Below are positions 16,270 to 25,547 of a DNA stretch of 58,218 nucleotides, piece by piece. The stretch is from positions 1 through 58,218 of the IMG/VR virus record IMGVR_UViG_3300043538_000065; one strand, given 5' to 3'. A program made the position numbers and the translations under genes. Below the pieces are notes generated by a model. It saw only the letters and a program-made list of their open reading frames with translations. It searched no databases and had not been told where the DNA came from. Source of the stretch: a virus. How positions within the stretch are numbered: position 1 is the stretch's first letter; the number at the start of each line of letters is the position of its first letter.

Positions 16270-16758
16270 TTACTTCAGTTGAGGACACTCCCTCGAAATA
16301 TCTGCGAAGGCGAATCTTGCGCCAGACGTTTTGAACACCAACGTAATCTCGCTACCAGCGGCATCTTTCATCCGCATCGCGGTTTCGTTGCTGTCGCGGA
16401 TCGCCCTTATAAAATCGAGATCAATGTGAACGTCTATCACGCGGGGATGAATTACCTTGCCCTCCGCCTCGACGACCGACCGCTGGTCAACCCTAAACTT
16501 AAAGCTATACCACTTGCCCACTATGAAAGGGCTGGGATCACCGCCAACTCGCATTACGACAACGGTCAGTTGCCTTTGGAGACACCTGACCGCCAGTGCG
16601 GTATCCAGGACAGATGTCGCTGCTAGAAAATTGTCGCCGTCACCAAATCCGCCAGCACTTGACGACGTTGTCCAATTGCCAAGCACGCGAACACCATATT
16701 CCGCCCGCGCATCCTGCACGGCGACGATTAGCAAGGCCGCAATCAAGATTGCCTTCAT
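16270..16758 (-). CDS. Secreted protein inserted in the tail operon (moron candidate)
   Basis: 162 residues with a clear signal peptide (MKAILIAALLIVAVQDARA). The mature part has one Cys early (ALAVRC) and one near the end (DISREC), probably a disulphide, with beta-rich segments VVMRVGGD and YSFKFRVDQ. The pattern vaguely recalls the VasI/TagO-like fold of short periplasmic proteins; this is inference. It sits in a gap between the gp43 and gp44 genes, framed by hairpins on both sides, with composition somewhat lower in GC. Likely a lysogeny-expressed gene. Confidence 0.7.
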   Translation of the reverse strand: MKAILIAALLIVAVQDARAEYGVRVLGNWTTSSSAGGFGDGDNFLAATSVLDTALAVRCLQRQLTVVVMRVGGDPSPFIVGKWYSFKFRVDQRSVVEAEGKVIHPRVIDVHIDLDFIRAIRDSNETAMRMKDAAGSEITLVFKTSGARFAFADISRECPQLK

Positions 16759-16761
16759 TAA

Positions 16762-16785
16762 CTCTCCCGCACCCGTGCGGGAGAG
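16762..16785 (-). promoter_or_regulatory. Hairpin containing the ribosome-binding site of the secreted-protein gene
   Basis: Perfect 11-bp inverted repeat: CTCTCCCGCAC, two bases, GTGCGGGAGAG on the - strand, ending three bases before the ATG at 16758. The downstream arm contains the Shine-Dalgarno sequence GGGAGAG, so the folded leader would hide it. This suggests translational control, for example low expression when transcribed from far upstream. It could also act as a terminator remnant, though no T tract follows. Confidence 0.7.
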
Positions 16786-16922
16786 CCTGCCATGATCCTC
16801 AGGGGCGTTCTAGCGGGCGGAAGGGACAATCCCCTAAGGAATTTCCCTTCTCCCCTGGCCGAGCCGAACCATGCCGGGCCCCTAACCGAACCCAAACACC
16901 TAAAAAAACCTAAGCCTTGACC

Positions 16923-18140
16923 TCACGACGCCCGCGCCTCGATCTCGACCGGCATGAAACCCGGATGTGACACGCTGTTGCGCGCAACCAGTTCGGCCGC
17001 TCGAGACGGGTCGCCATACAGCCGCCACGCCCAGACGAGCGACGGCAATTCAAGGTTCGAAGTCACAGTAATGACCGGCGCCAGTGTGGTGATCTTCTGG
17101 CTGAGGTAATCGACGGCAGCGCCTCGCAGGTTCTGCACGCAAGCAATCAGATTGCCGTTCCGCATATCCAATGCAAAACATTGCGCATCGAACAACTCAA
17201 CAATATCCGCGCGCAGCGTGATCCCCGCGGGGCGGTCCGAAATTGAATCGTCACGCGCAACGGATTCAGCAGAAACCATCAGTGCCGCCAGCCGCGCTGC
17301 AAGGCGGACCGCGTTGGCATTGCTGATGGCGAGTTGCCCGGACACCGTCGCGGCCAGGTCGACCGGCACGTCAGGAAGCACGTCCAGCAGCGGCAGGAAG
17401 GCCGCCCGCGCTCCCGGCGCGGCAATGCCGTCACCAAGTGCACGCGCAACGTCAACGATCCGGTTGCCGAGTGAAGGGTCAACGCCGGTCAAACGATGGA
17501 TCAGGCTTGGCGCGTCATCGTAAAGCGACTGAATCGCAGTACGCGTGATTGCACTGACCGCAATATCAACCGGCGCCGAGGTGCGTAGCTCCTCGAACAG
17601 CGAAGCCACATCGCGCACCGCATCAACGGCCGCGCCGACGACGTAATCCGGCATATCGAGCGCTGCAAGTTCGTCAACGCAGAAGTCTGCAATCGCAGGC
17701 TGTAGCTCATCGGCCTCGACAAAGACTTGGTTAGCGAGCGCGTTCTCCGAAGGCTGCGCCTTGGTGGCCCCATCGCGCACAAACTCCATCTCGATTGCGA
17801 TGTAGCCGTGCTTATCCCCCTTGCGGTCGCGCTTGAAGGTCAGACATTGCACCTCGATCGGACCGTGTGAGGGCAACACAAGTGTGCCGGCGCTTGCTTC
17901 GTCACAAATATTCATGAGAGCGTCGGCGTCTGTATCCGCCGTATCGGACGCGAGATATGCCGTGACGGAAAAATCGCGACGGTCCGCGCCAAGATCTTCA
18001 ACATAAGGATCGTCGCGGCCGGGAAACTGATGCACGGCCTTGCGGCGCGCACCTTTTTCCGTGTCGGAGTCGACCATAAACCCGACCGATTTATAGCTCG
18101 CAGGCCACAGTGTCTTGAGCCAGTCGCGCGCCAGGGTCAT
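16923..18140 (-). CDS. Mu gp43/N-like protein with DNA-circulation N-terminal domain
   Basis: 405 residues from the ATG at 18140 (GGAGG upstream; ATGA overlap with the tape measure gene). The N-terminal RDWLKTLWPASYKSVGFMVD and HQFPGRDDPYVEDLGADRR are hallmarks of the DNA_circ_N family of Mu-like tails. The rest is Ala/Leu/Asp-rich. Despite the family name it is a tail/baseplate hub protein. Likely binds the tape measure end. Confidence 0.9.
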   Translation of the reverse strand: MTLARDWLKTLWPASYKSVGFMVDSDTEKGARRKAVHQFPGRDDPYVEDLGADRRDFSVTAYLASDTADTDADALMNICDEASAGTLVLPSHGPIEVQCLTFKRDRKGDKHGYIAIEMEFVRDGATKAQPSENALANQVFVEADELQPAIADFCVDELAALDMPDYVVGAAVDAVRDVASLFEELRTSAPVDIAVSAITRTAIQSLYDDAPSLIHRLTGVDPSLGNRIVDVARALGDGIAAPGARAAFLPLLDVLPDVPVDLAATVSGQLAISNANAVRLAARLAALMVSAESVARDDSISDRPAGITLRADIVELFDAQCFALDMRNGNLIACVQNLRGAAVDYLSQKITTLAPVITVTSNLELPSLVWAWRLYGDPSRAAELVARNSVSHPGFMPVEIEARAS

Positions 18141-20596
18141 CGATAGCCTCCGACCGTACCGCGCCATCCCGGCCGTGCGTCGGGTGAGGATTTGCCAACG
18201 CTGCCTGGACCGTGAAGCGGAAGACTTCCCGAAACCCACACGCTGTCGCCGCCATCCACGGTTACACGCTTGTCCTCGACCAATATCTTGACCTCGCCCT
18301 TTACTTCGGCGGTCCCGGTGACCTCAGTCTGCGCAGCGCCGAGCCGCGGAATTCCTAAGCGGTCGCGATCGGCGTTGTGGCTTGCGATTGTCGCATCGCG
18401 CAATCCCTTGCCGCGTTTGTTGCGGGATTCAGCTGCGCCGGGATTGTTGGCGTCCTGCGTCCACGGATACGACGCGGCGTACAACGCCGCGGGAACTGCG
18501 ACCGCTCCCAAAAATGGCACCGCGGCAGCAGCTCGGCCCCATACCGAAGCAAGACCGCCAGCAGCCGGCGCAGCCTTCGCGATATCCTTGCCAACTTCTT
18601 TCGCGCCGCCCGCAGCGCCGCTGGCACCAAGCCTGACAGCAGCCGCTGTAAGCGCCGCGGCACTATGATCCAACGCGACGGCTGAGGCTGTCAGTGCCGG
18701 CCCTCCGGTAAAGAGAGCTTTTAGGCTGATGATGCCCTTGATGCCGGCATAAGCCCCGCCCAAAGCGACTATCGATGCGCCCGCCATCACGACCTTGGAA
18801 TCAAGTTCGGCGAGGCTCTGCGTCAGCGCAGCCGCCCTGTTGGTGATCGCCGTTAGCGGACCTCCGGATCCGTCGCGATCAAACGAACGCCCGATAGCTG
18901 TCTCAAGGTTCTTAACCGCACCCTCGAACTTCGAAACAGCGCCGTCGAAGCCCGCCATCCTCTCTTCGGCGATCTTCTTGGCATAGCCGTCAGAGCCGGT
19001 CAGTAATTCCTTCATCATTTTCTTGAAGGTTTCCGGATCTCCCAGTGCGGTCGCGATCCGGCCGCCCTGCTTCGCTCCAAATACGGCATTGGCGAGTTGT
19101 AGGTTGCCCGGAATCTTTGTCATCAGGTCCGCTATGAACGCATTGACGTCGATCCCGCCCATCGATTTGTCTCGATAGCGGTTGGCCATGCCGGCGATGC
19201 TGCGCTTGCTCTTGGCGTCGTCGCCGCCGAGATTGTCGCCAAGGAAACTCATCACCGCCGGCGTGAATTTCGCCGGATCACTGATCAGCTTCTTGTTGGT
19301 GAAGATTTTTCCAAGCCCAGCCTGGGTTTTCTTGTCGAGTTTGACGCCATACTGCGCCGCGACGTTCTGTACAAACGGATCTAGCGCCAGGCTATCCGGC
19401 GTCTTCTGATAATTCTTGAAATTGAGCCCGTTCGCCAGCAGCGCCTCTTTCGCGCCGCGTGTCGGCGATTGCGCCGCCGCCATCAACGCCCGAAACGCTA
19501 CGCCGGACTCGTCGCCGCCCATATTGGCCTTTTTGCCGATACCCGCGAAGGCCAACAGCGTTTGTTCAGACACGCCCGACATCCGGGAGGGCGTAGCACC
19601 GAACTTGTAGGCCGCCTTGATGTCGTCCGGCGTCATGCCGGAAATCTTCGCGGCCTTCACTTGCAGATCGGCGGTTTGCTTTGCCGACGCCAGTGCGGCA
19701 GGCAGCGAACTGATGTCTTTCTTGAAGCCAAAGATTGCGCCCTCCATCTGTTTGACAGCGTCGGGCAGCTTCAGGTCCATCGACATGCCGAGATTGCCGG
19801 CCGGCTCCATCATCCCCATGATCTGATCTTTCTTCAGACCGCGCGCGGCGAGTTCGCGCTGGGCTTCAAGTACCTGGATATCGTTGAACTTGGTTTTGGC
19901 TCCCATATGGATGGCTTGATCAACCAACGGTTTCTGCTCTTCGTCGGTTAGTCCCATCACCGCCTTGCCGAACCGGCGCTCCTTGTCGAATTCGCGGTAG
20001 GTTTCCAGCGTCGCACGGCCGGCGTGTGCTACCTTGTGCGCAGCCATCAAGCCCACCAGGCCGGCGGCGTTGCCTATTTCCTCTCTCCGCACGGAGTTGC
20101 GCTTTTGCCGCGCCATCGCCGCCGTGGTCCGCTCAATTGACCTGCGAAGCCTGTCCTGTTCCGCCGCGACGTTCTTGACCGGACCGCCAAAGCCCTCCAG
20201 CGCACGCTTCGAAGACAGCACTTCGCTCTTTTGAAGAGCGAACGCCTTGGCCGCCGCCGAAACTGCGGAAGCCGCGCGGCGATGCGCCATCTCAAGGGCG
20301 CGCGTCGGCGCTTCAGCCGCCGCAAGCGCCTTGGCATGCCGCTCGACAGCGATCTGCGCTTCCCGAAACCGCGTCCGCGCATCGGCAAATCCCCCACGGG
20401 CGCGGTTGAACCGGTCGAGAGCCTCCATTTGCTGCTTGGCGCGCTCGATCGATGCCGCCATGCGGTCGACTGCACTGGCCGACTTTCCGGCGGCCTCGAG
20501 CTGTTTCAGCTTCTTCGCTACCTTGTCGATAGCATCGCCCGCACCGGCATCGCTGCCGGTGATTTTGAGCTTTGCTTCGATGATACGGCTGGGCAT
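18137..20596 (-). CDS. Tail tape measure protein
   Basis: 819 residues. N-terminal coiled-coil region (about 15-190), then the TIGR01760-type core (about 200-380; TDEEQKPLVDQAIHMGAK, ARGLKKDQIMGMMEPAGNLG), a Gly/Ala-rich hydrophobic stretch (about 590-720), and a polar C-terminus. Length would set a tail of moderate length if about 1.5 angstrom per residue applies. It lies directly after the frameshifted chaperone genes as in Mu and lambda. Confidence 0.93.
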   Translation of the reverse strand: MPSRIIEAKLKITGSDAGAGDAIDKVAKKLKQLEAAGKSASAVDRMAASIERAKQQMEALDRFNRARGGFADARTRFREAQIAVERHAKALAAAEAPTRALEMAHRRAASAVSAAAKAFALQKSEVLSSKRALEGFGGPVKNVAAEQDRLRRSIERTTAAMARQKRNSVRREEIGNAAGLVGLMAAHKVAHAGRATLETYREFDKERRFGKAVMGLTDEEQKPLVDQAIHMGAKTKFNDIQVLEAQRELAARGLKKDQIMGMMEPAGNLGMSMDLKLPDAVKQMEGAIFGFKKDISSLPAALASAKQTADLQVKAAKISGMTPDDIKAAYKFGATPSRMSGVSEQTLLAFAGIGKKANMGGDESGVAFRALMAAAQSPTRGAKEALLANGLNFKNYQKTPDSLALDPFVQNVAAQYGVKLDKKTQAGLGKIFTNKKLISDPAKFTPAVMSFLGDNLGGDDAKSKRSIAGMANRYRDKSMGGIDVNAFIADLMTKIPGNLQLANAVFGAKQGGRIATALGDPETFKKMMKELLTGSDGYAKKIAEERMAGFDGAVSKFEGAVKNLETAIGRSFDRDGSGGPLTAITNRAAALTQSLAELDSKVVMAGASIVALGGAYAGIKGIISLKALFTGGPALTASAVALDHSAAALTAAAVRLGASGAAGGAKEVGKDIAKAAPAAGGLASVWGRAAAAVPFLGAVAVPAALYAASYPWTQDANNPGAAESRNKRGKGLRDATIASHNADRDRLGIPRLGAAQTEVTGTAEVKGEVKILVEDKRVTVDGGDSVWVSGSLPLHGPGSVGKSSPDARPGWRGTVGGYR

Positions 20597-20607
20597 TTAA
20601 GAGCGTT

Positions 20608-21056
20608 TCACCTTTTGGAACGGCGCTTGCTGCGCTCGACAGCGCGGCTTTGCCAGTAAAGCAGTTTGGAGATCGTCAGGCGCCCGACGGCATCGGCATC
20701 AACCCCGCATTCGAACGCGAGATCGTCCGCCGCGTCCTCTATTCCGCGCTCGCCGGCGCGTCGGGCTGGAAAAAAGCGAGAAACTTGTCCTTGATGTCGA
20801 TCGCTGTCCGGCCGTTGACCTGCGCCAGCAGCGCAGGATCCTTTGGCTCAACGATGCAGCGCTCCAGATACGCCCGGATTACATCGGAATTCTCGACCTG
20901 GAACGGCACATTTGAGGCCGTCATTGCGATCGTATAGGGATCGCCAAGGTCAATTACGTCGTCGAACATCGGCTCACGGATAATGACAGCCGCAACCTCA
21001 AGGCCGTTCGGTCCCTTGAGCGGCTTTTTGAGTGAGATGGTGACTGTTTCACCCAT
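20608..21056 (-). CDS. Frameshifted tail assembly chaperone (gp41 plus E'-like extension)
   Basis: Fusion made by a -1 shift at T TTT TTC (20775-20769). Reading gp41 to that point and then the -1 frame adds 53 residues, ending DAVGRLTISKLLYWQSRAVE and a basic tail, stopping at 20608-20610; total about 149 residues. The extension has no start codon of its own and reads as protein, including the LxxxxLLxW pattern of GpE/GT-type chaperone tails. This arrangement upstream of the tape measure gene is conserved in long-tailed phages. Confidence 0.8.
20739..21056 (-). CDS. Tail assembly chaperone, Mu gp41-like
   Basis: 105 residues, ATG at 21056 overlapping the tube stop (TGATG). Begins MGETVTISLKKPLKGPNGLE and contains VIIREPMFDDVIDLGDP, the pattern of the gp41-type phage_TAC family. 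It is the short form; a -1 slip near codon 96 makes the longer form. Chaperones coat the tape measure protein during tail assembly. Confidence 0.88.
   Translation of the reverse strand: MGETVTISLKKPLKGPNGLEVAAVIIREPMFDDVIDLGDPYTIAMTASNVPFQVENSDVIRAYLERCIVEPKDPALLAQVNGRTAIDIKDKFLAFFQPDAPASAE
20769..20775 (-). promoter_or_regulatory. Slippery heptamer for -1 frameshifting
   Basis: T TTT TTC in the zero frame of the chaperone gene, the classical X XXY YYZ form, 27 bases before the zero-frame stop at 20739-20741. After a -1 slip the frame is open to 20610. The spacer downstream is GC-rich and could fold, though no single dominant hairpin was identified by eye. Confidence 0.8.
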
Positions 21057-21448
21057 CACACGCTCTCATAGTCATCGGCGGCGATACCGAGACCGGAAAT
21101 TTCGCCAGTCGAGAGGTTCTGTTGAGGCTCGCCGGTAAAAAATGCACCTGAAAGCAGATGCTGCTTGCCGCGATTGTCTTTTTCGGTGAACGTTACCGGC
21201 AAATCGATGATCAACATCATCGTTTCGTCCCATTTCATCACAGAACCGTCCGGCGCAGTCAGCACGGAGCCTTGATCGAATGTGACTTCGGCGGTGCGCG
21301 GCTTCGGCGTAACCGTGCGGTAGGTCGAGCCATCCGAATTCGACTTGGCCTCGACGGAAATGTTCGACTTGTTGAGTGTAATCTCACCGCGCGCCGAATA
21401 CGGCACGCCGGCAATGACGATCGACACGCGACCAGTGCTGGTTGGCAT
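21056..21448 (-). CDS. Tail tube protein (Mu gp40/M-like)
   Basis: 130 residues. GRVSIVIAGVPYSARGEITL at the start, EVTFDQGSVL in the centre and the beta-rich remainder match the Tail_tube family of Mu-like phages. It follows the sheath gene by 43 bases and shares TGATG with the chaperone gene. It forms the inner tube of the contractile tail. Confidence 0.93.
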   Translation of the reverse strand: MPTSTGRVSIVIAGVPYSARGEITLNKSNISVEAKSNSDGSTYRTVTPKPRTAEVTFDQGSVLTAPDGSVMKWDETMMLIIDLPVTFTEKDNRGKQHLLSGAFFTGEPQQNLSTGEISGLGIAADDYESV

Positions 21449-21491
21449 GAAAAGCTCCTATTTTGTCAGCGAAAGAGGCGACGCTTGCGAG

Positions 21492-22988
21492 TTACGCCGG
21501 AAATTGCAGGAATGTGGTCGCGTTCGCTGCGAAGATGCGCAACTGGTTGATCACGTCGACCGGCAGGTAGGCGTTGACGCGGTTCGGATCGTCCGAACGC
21601 TCCACCACCAGGCGTTCAGCGAACAGCCCAGAATTTTCCACCAACCCGCCGCGCTCCATCTCCTTGTAGGCATGGACACACTCGGCCTTCAGCGTCGCCA
21701 CGGTCACGATCGTCGGTTTGTTGCCGGGATTGTCGTCGGCAAGCGAGCATCGCGAATAGTTCTGTGCGATGCGCTGCCGCATGTAGCGCACGAAATACAC
21801 CATCTGAGCGCGGGTATCGACGTCGAGCCAGGTGATATCCGGCTGGCCCGCGGCATTGGTCTGATAGGTGGTGATCAGCCGGTCGATGCGAACCGTGCCG
21901 TCCGGATCGACGGTGAAGCCGGAGATGCCGTCCAGATAGAGTTGCTGGCGCTGGGTTTTAGTGAACCAGTTGATCCGCGACTTGGGCGGCTTGACGCCAA
22001 CCAGTTCCAGCGTCTGCAGCGGACGGCTGATCTGATAGGCCTGGTCCACGGAGCCTGCCAGGTTCTTTGCTTGCGCGACGGCCGCGCCGATCGCCGCCAC
22101 CCATACCCACGGCGGCGAGGATGATTCCACCACGCCCATGATTTCCGCGTTCGGATCATTGCGCGACGCACCGGCCGCCGCGAGGTTGCCGAAGGTATCG
22201 AACGACGCGGTGATGTAGTTGCCGTAGGTCTGCTGCATCGGCGACCAGCGGTCGGCCAGGAACGCCTGGATGGCATTGAGCGACGTGGTGTCAGCATAGG
22301 GCGCAGCGATCCAGTCGTATTCCTGATCGCCCAACGCTGCGAGCCCGGTCGCGAGCGAGGGCACCAGCGTGCCAGCGGTCGGCGCTGCGATGGTGAGATA
22401 CTGCGCCAGCGCGCCTTCGTTGCCGAGCAGATCCCTGTCGACCGCGATTGCGTTGCCCATTGTGCCGACGTTGCGCGCGGTCAGCGACACCACATTGGCC
22501 GCAACCGACGCAATGACCGGGAACGACAGCGCGCGGCCGAATTTGACATAGCCAAGATTGATCGCCGCGGAAAGATTGGTCGCGACGTTGGCATTGGTAT
22601 CCGCCGCCGCGACCGGCACAGAGACCGGCTCGCCCTGGATGTATACAGTCACCGCACCGACACTGCCGAGAATGCCGACGCCGACCGTGACTGTCTTGAT
22701 GGCCGCAACGCCGCCGGGATCGGCCAGCGGCAACGCCCAGATTTCTCCGAGCGGAAAACCCTGCCGGGCATACAGCGCCATGTCGGCGAGCATGGAGCCT
22801 GCGCCGAACATCACGGTCGGATCGCCGTCGACCCGAATGGGAGCGTTCGCGGGCGCGGTCCCGGCGCCGGTCTTCTGCCCGATCAAGAGCGTGCGGCTGG
22901 CGGAAAGATAAGGCGACTGCCCCGCGTTGATCTCGAAATAGGCGAACGGCACGCGGATGTTCGAGGGGATTTGGTTGAAAGTGACCAT
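21492..22988 (-). CDS. Contractile tail sheath protein (Mu gpL-like)
   Basis: 498 residues. Start MVTFNQIPSNIRVPFAYFEI is the characteristic Mu sheath N-terminus (IPxNxRxPxxYxE). Conserved C-terminal segments include GYTVDP-like SGFTVDPDGTVRIDRLITTY and DVINQLRIFAANATTFLQF. Presence of a sheath makes the predicted virion a myovirus. Confidence 0.95.
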   Translation of the reverse strand: MVTFNQIPSNIRVPFAYFEINAGQSPYLSASRTLLIGQKTGAGTAPANAPIRVDGDPTVMFGAGSMLADMALYARQGFPLGEIWALPLADPGGVAAIKTVTVGVGILGSVGAVTVYIQGEPVSVPVAAADTNANVATNLSAAINLGYVKFGRALSFPVIASVAANVVSLTARNVGTMGNAIAVDRDLLGNEGALAQYLTIAAPTAGTLVPSLATGLAALGDQEYDWIAAPYADTTSLNAIQAFLADRWSPMQQTYGNYITASFDTFGNLAAAGASRNDPNAEIMGVVESSSPPWVWVAAIGAAVAQAKNLAGSVDQAYQISRPLQTLELVGVKPPKSRINWFTKTQRQQLYLDGISGFTVDPDGTVRIDRLITTYQTNAAGQPDITWLDVDTRAQMVYFVRYMRQRIAQNYSRCSLADDNPGNKPTIVTVATLKAECVHAYKEMERGGLVENSGLFAERLVVERSDDPNRVNAYLPVDVINQLRIFAANATTFLQFPA

Positions 22989-22994
22989 CGACGT

Positions 22995-23225
22995 TCAGTC
23001 CTCTGAGCTTTGCGCAACGGCGGCGGGTTTGTCCGGCGCTGGCGCAGGTTGCGGGTCGGGCGAGGCTTTCGGCGGATCCGTCTCGACGACGTCCTCGCCG
23101 ATGATCAGCCTCTCATAATAGGTGTCACGCGGGACCATCGCGCCGACATCGGGCATGACCTGGCCTCCTCGTTCCGGCTGGCGGATGCGCGCACCCTTGC
23201 TCGGCTTGACGTATACAGTGTCCAT
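22995..23225 (-). CDS. DUF2635-like small protein (Mu gp38 position)
   Basis: 76 residues from the ATG at 23225 (GAGAGA upstream; the longer frame lacks support). VYVKPSKGARIRQPERG is the typical DUF2635 opening, followed by a YYERLIIGEDVVETDPP segment and a Pro/Ala-rich tail. In Mu-like tails it lies just before the sheath gene. Its role in assembly is unclear. Confidence 0.85.
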   Translation of the reverse strand: MDTVYVKPSKGARIRQPERGGQVMPDVGAMVPRDTYYERLIIGEDVVETDPPKASPDPQPAPAPDKPAAVAQSSED

Positions 23226-23241
23226 CGCTGTGTCTCTCTGG

Positions 23242-24012
23242 TTAAGCCTGTGGGAGATCGACCGTGAGAACAACTTCGCGGTCGTCTGGAAATTCGGTTT
23301 TCACCGCATCGCCGGCGTCGGCGCGGAAATCGAAGCCTTCGAGAGCAATGCCGGCCGTGATCTGCGCAAGCATCGCCGCTAGCGCGGCGCACGTCACGCC
23401 GCCGGACGATTCAGGCGGCAACAACTTTGCGACCGAGCGCAACGGCTCCGGCAGGGCATCGAGGCCCACCGGCGTCGGCGCGTTAGCATCGAGCACCTCG
23501 ATCTGATCGTCATTGACGCGACAGCGCAGCGTAAGCAGGCGCGATGCGATCTTCACGCCATCGTCGGTTGCGGCGCGATGACATGCGCGATGCACGATGC
23601 GCGCAACCTGGCGAAACATGACCGAATAAGGCGACAACCCGAAAGCCAGTTCGCGTATCGCCTGGAATTCCAGAAAGTCCAGCGATGCTTCGAGCCGCGC
23701 ATCGGTGTCCGGCGCTTCAACCACATAGATCGAAGCAACAGGATTGTTCGGATCGACATACTGCACGCGCGAGGCGATCGATAGCTCGAGATTGAGGTCG
23801 ATCATGCGGTCGAACGGCGGCCCGCCATTCTGGTCCGACAACGCATCCCCATCATCGTCGTCGCAGATCACCATGATGACCGGCAGGCCATCCTCCGGCA
23901 CGCTCTCCGGCGACAGGTCCGCCAGGCGGCTGTCGTCGACCCTCCCTTCCGCAATCGTCCTGCCGGACAATGCAGCGGCCGTAATCAGCCGCAGCGCGGT
24001 TCGGGCCAGCAT
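23242..24012 (-). CDS. Phage neck/tail-completion protein candidate
   Basis: 256 residues, no family recognised with certainty. Position between capsid genes and sheath suggests a tail terminator or neck protein. N-terminal half has TALRLITAAALSG and VIMVICDDDDGD; central LDFLEFQAIRELAFGLSPYS. Start ATG at 24012 just after the preceding stop. Confidence 0.65.
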   Translation of the reverse strand: MLARTALRLITAAALSGRTIAEGRVDDSRLADLSPESVPEDGLPVIMVICDDDDGDALSDQNGGPPFDRMIDLNLELSIASRVQYVDPNNPVASIYVVEAPDTDARLEASLDFLEFQAIRELAFGLSPYSVMFRQVARIVHRACHRAATDDGVKIASRLLTLRCRVNDDQIEVLDANAPTPVGLDALPEPLRSVAKLLPPESSGGVTCAALAAMLAQITAGIALEGFDFRADAGDAVKTEFPDDREVVLTVDLPQA

Positions 24013-24013
24013 G

Positions 24014-24409
24014 TCAGGCGGTCTTTCCGGTCAGGAAGAACAAGGTGCGCGCGACGCCGTCCGGCATCGGCCGTGCGACCTCGTATTGCATCCCCGTCTT
24101 AAGCCGGGTAATGCGATCGCCGGTAACGACCACCCATACCAGCTTCGCATTGTCCACCGATACGAACGGCTCAGTAATGACGTGGCGCTGCGCCTGGTTG
24201 TTTTCCGTCCCACGCGCGAGCGGAAAGCCTGACTTCGACGGATCGATAAAGCCACCAACCGCATCGAACTTCAGCCGCGCAGTATCAAGCACCTTCGGCG
24301 ATCCACGATCAACGCCCGCCTTCATACCGATGAAGGTGAAGGTCTCGCCGTAGATCGTATCGACCGCCGCCGATGTCAGAGCAGCGGCGGTCTCGAAGGG
24401 AGTCGGCAT
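24014..24409 (-). CDS. Head-tail joining protein candidate
   Basis: 131 residues, first gene after the major capsid protein. Contains beta-rich TIYGETFTFIGMKAGVDR and VARPMPDGVARTLFFLTG. Gene order as in lambda (capsid E, then FI/FII) suggests a head-completion or stopper protein. No family motif identified. Confidence 0.65.
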   Translation of the reverse strand: MPTPFETAAALTSAAVDTIYGETFTFIGMKAGVDRGSPKVLDTARLKFDAVGGFIDPSKSGFPLARGTENNQAQRHVITEPFVSVDNAKLVWVVVTGDRITRLKTGMQYEVARPMPDGVARTLFFLTGKTA

Positions 24410-24439
24410 TAAGGTTCAATCCCCCGCAAACTCAGCGAA

Positions 24440-24459
24440 CCTGCGCCAATCGGCGCAGG
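24440..24459. repeat. Palindrome, variant of a three-copy element
   Basis: CCTGCGCC, AATC, GGCGCAGG: an 8-bp stem in the 59-bp gap between the capsid gene and the next gene. Close copies lie at 42444-42469 and 56270-56285. Without a T tract it is not a standard terminator. Confidence 0.85.
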
Positions 24460-24468
24460 CCTCAACGA

Positions 24469-25485
24469 TCAGGTCAGCTTGCCCTTGACCAAGGCCTTTG
24501 GCCGCGTGCACAGCGACAACGCGTTCATCTGGCTGTCCAGATTGATGCCCTTATCGTTTTCCATAAGGTACTGTTTCAAGTAGATGCGCTGGCCGATGGT
24601 ATTGACCGTCTCGACATAGTCGGCGGGCGCGAAATAGGTCCGGAACAGGTTTGGGACACCGAGCGGGAAGATGTGGCATTTGTTGGTGTTGATAAACCCG
24701 GTTCCGCCCACTGCGCCGCGATAGTTTTCCCAGATGATGCCTCCAAACTCGAACGAGCCGAAGGACATGCCGTTCATCACATAGGCCTTGCGCAATTCGG
24801 CCGCTGCCGGATTGTTAAGGAACGTGGCACGAACTTCCGGATGTGCCAACAGAGCGTCGAAGAACGCATCGCCGCAGAGTGCGTGCAGGCCGGCGAACGG
24901 AATGCCGCCGAGATTGTTCGAGACCTGACGAATAACGGCCGCAACCGCCTTGCGCAAGGCGCCTGGAGCCGGGGCCGGATCGTCAAGATTGAAGTCGATT
25001 TCAGCGTCCTGCGCGATACCGAACGAGGCAAACAGATCAGTAGTGGCCCCGTCGGCATAGGTGATCAGACCGATCACCGCGCCGATACGTTGATACTCCA
25101 GCGTGACCTCATGCGAGGGCCGATGAATACCGATACGGTCGGCAACCACACCCATCACGGTTTGCAGCTGGTTTTCCGTTCCCCAGGCGCGCACCCCCTG
25201 CACCTCGTCGGCATAGATGGCGTCATTGATCTCAAAGTGAGGTACGACAAACGGTCGTGCAATCGCCTTGTTCTTGCCGAGCGTATTGCCGGGACCGCCG
25301 CGCGGCGTCGGCGGGATCAGGATCAGATTGCCGTCCTTTTCCTCCAGCACGATGGTGGTGGTTGTGACGCCCCGCTCGTTGAAGAGACCCATCTGACCGA
25401 GCCGGCCGGGTGCGAACAGCGGCTTGTTGATCGCGTCGGTGAGACTAACCACGCCGAACGCATTGTTATTAAAGATGTCCAACAT
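24469..25485 (-). CDS. Major capsid protein, lambda gpE family
   Basis: 338 residues from the ATG at 25485 (AAGGA nine bases upstream); the longer frame is not supported. MLDIFNNNAFGVVSLTDAIN and RTTFFAPADYVETVNTIGQ-like RTYFAPADYVETVNTIGQRI are typical of Phage_cap_E (lambda E) proteins. Coat of the icosahedral head. Confidence 0.93.
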   Translation of the reverse strand: MLDIFNNNAFGVVSLTDAINKPLFAPGRLGQMGLFNERGVTTTTIVLEEKDGNLILIPPTPRGGPGNTLGKNKAIARPFVVPHFEINDAIYADEVQGVRAWGTENQLQTVMGVVADRIGIHRPSHEVTLEYQRIGAVIGLITYADGATTDLFASFGIAQDAEIDFNLDDPAPAPGALRKAVAAVIRQVSNNLGGIPFAGLHALCGDAFFDALLAHPEVRATFLNNPAAAELRKAYVMNGMSFGSFEFGGIIWENYRGAVGGTGFINTNKCHIFPLGVPNLFRTYFAPADYVETVNTIGQRIYLKQYLMENDKGINLDSQMNALSLCTRPKALVKGKLT

Positions 25486-25547
25486 GGTTCGTTGGTCCTT
25501 CCGTTTTGATGAGTGGTGGGATAGAATGAAACGTCTGAGACCTTCGG

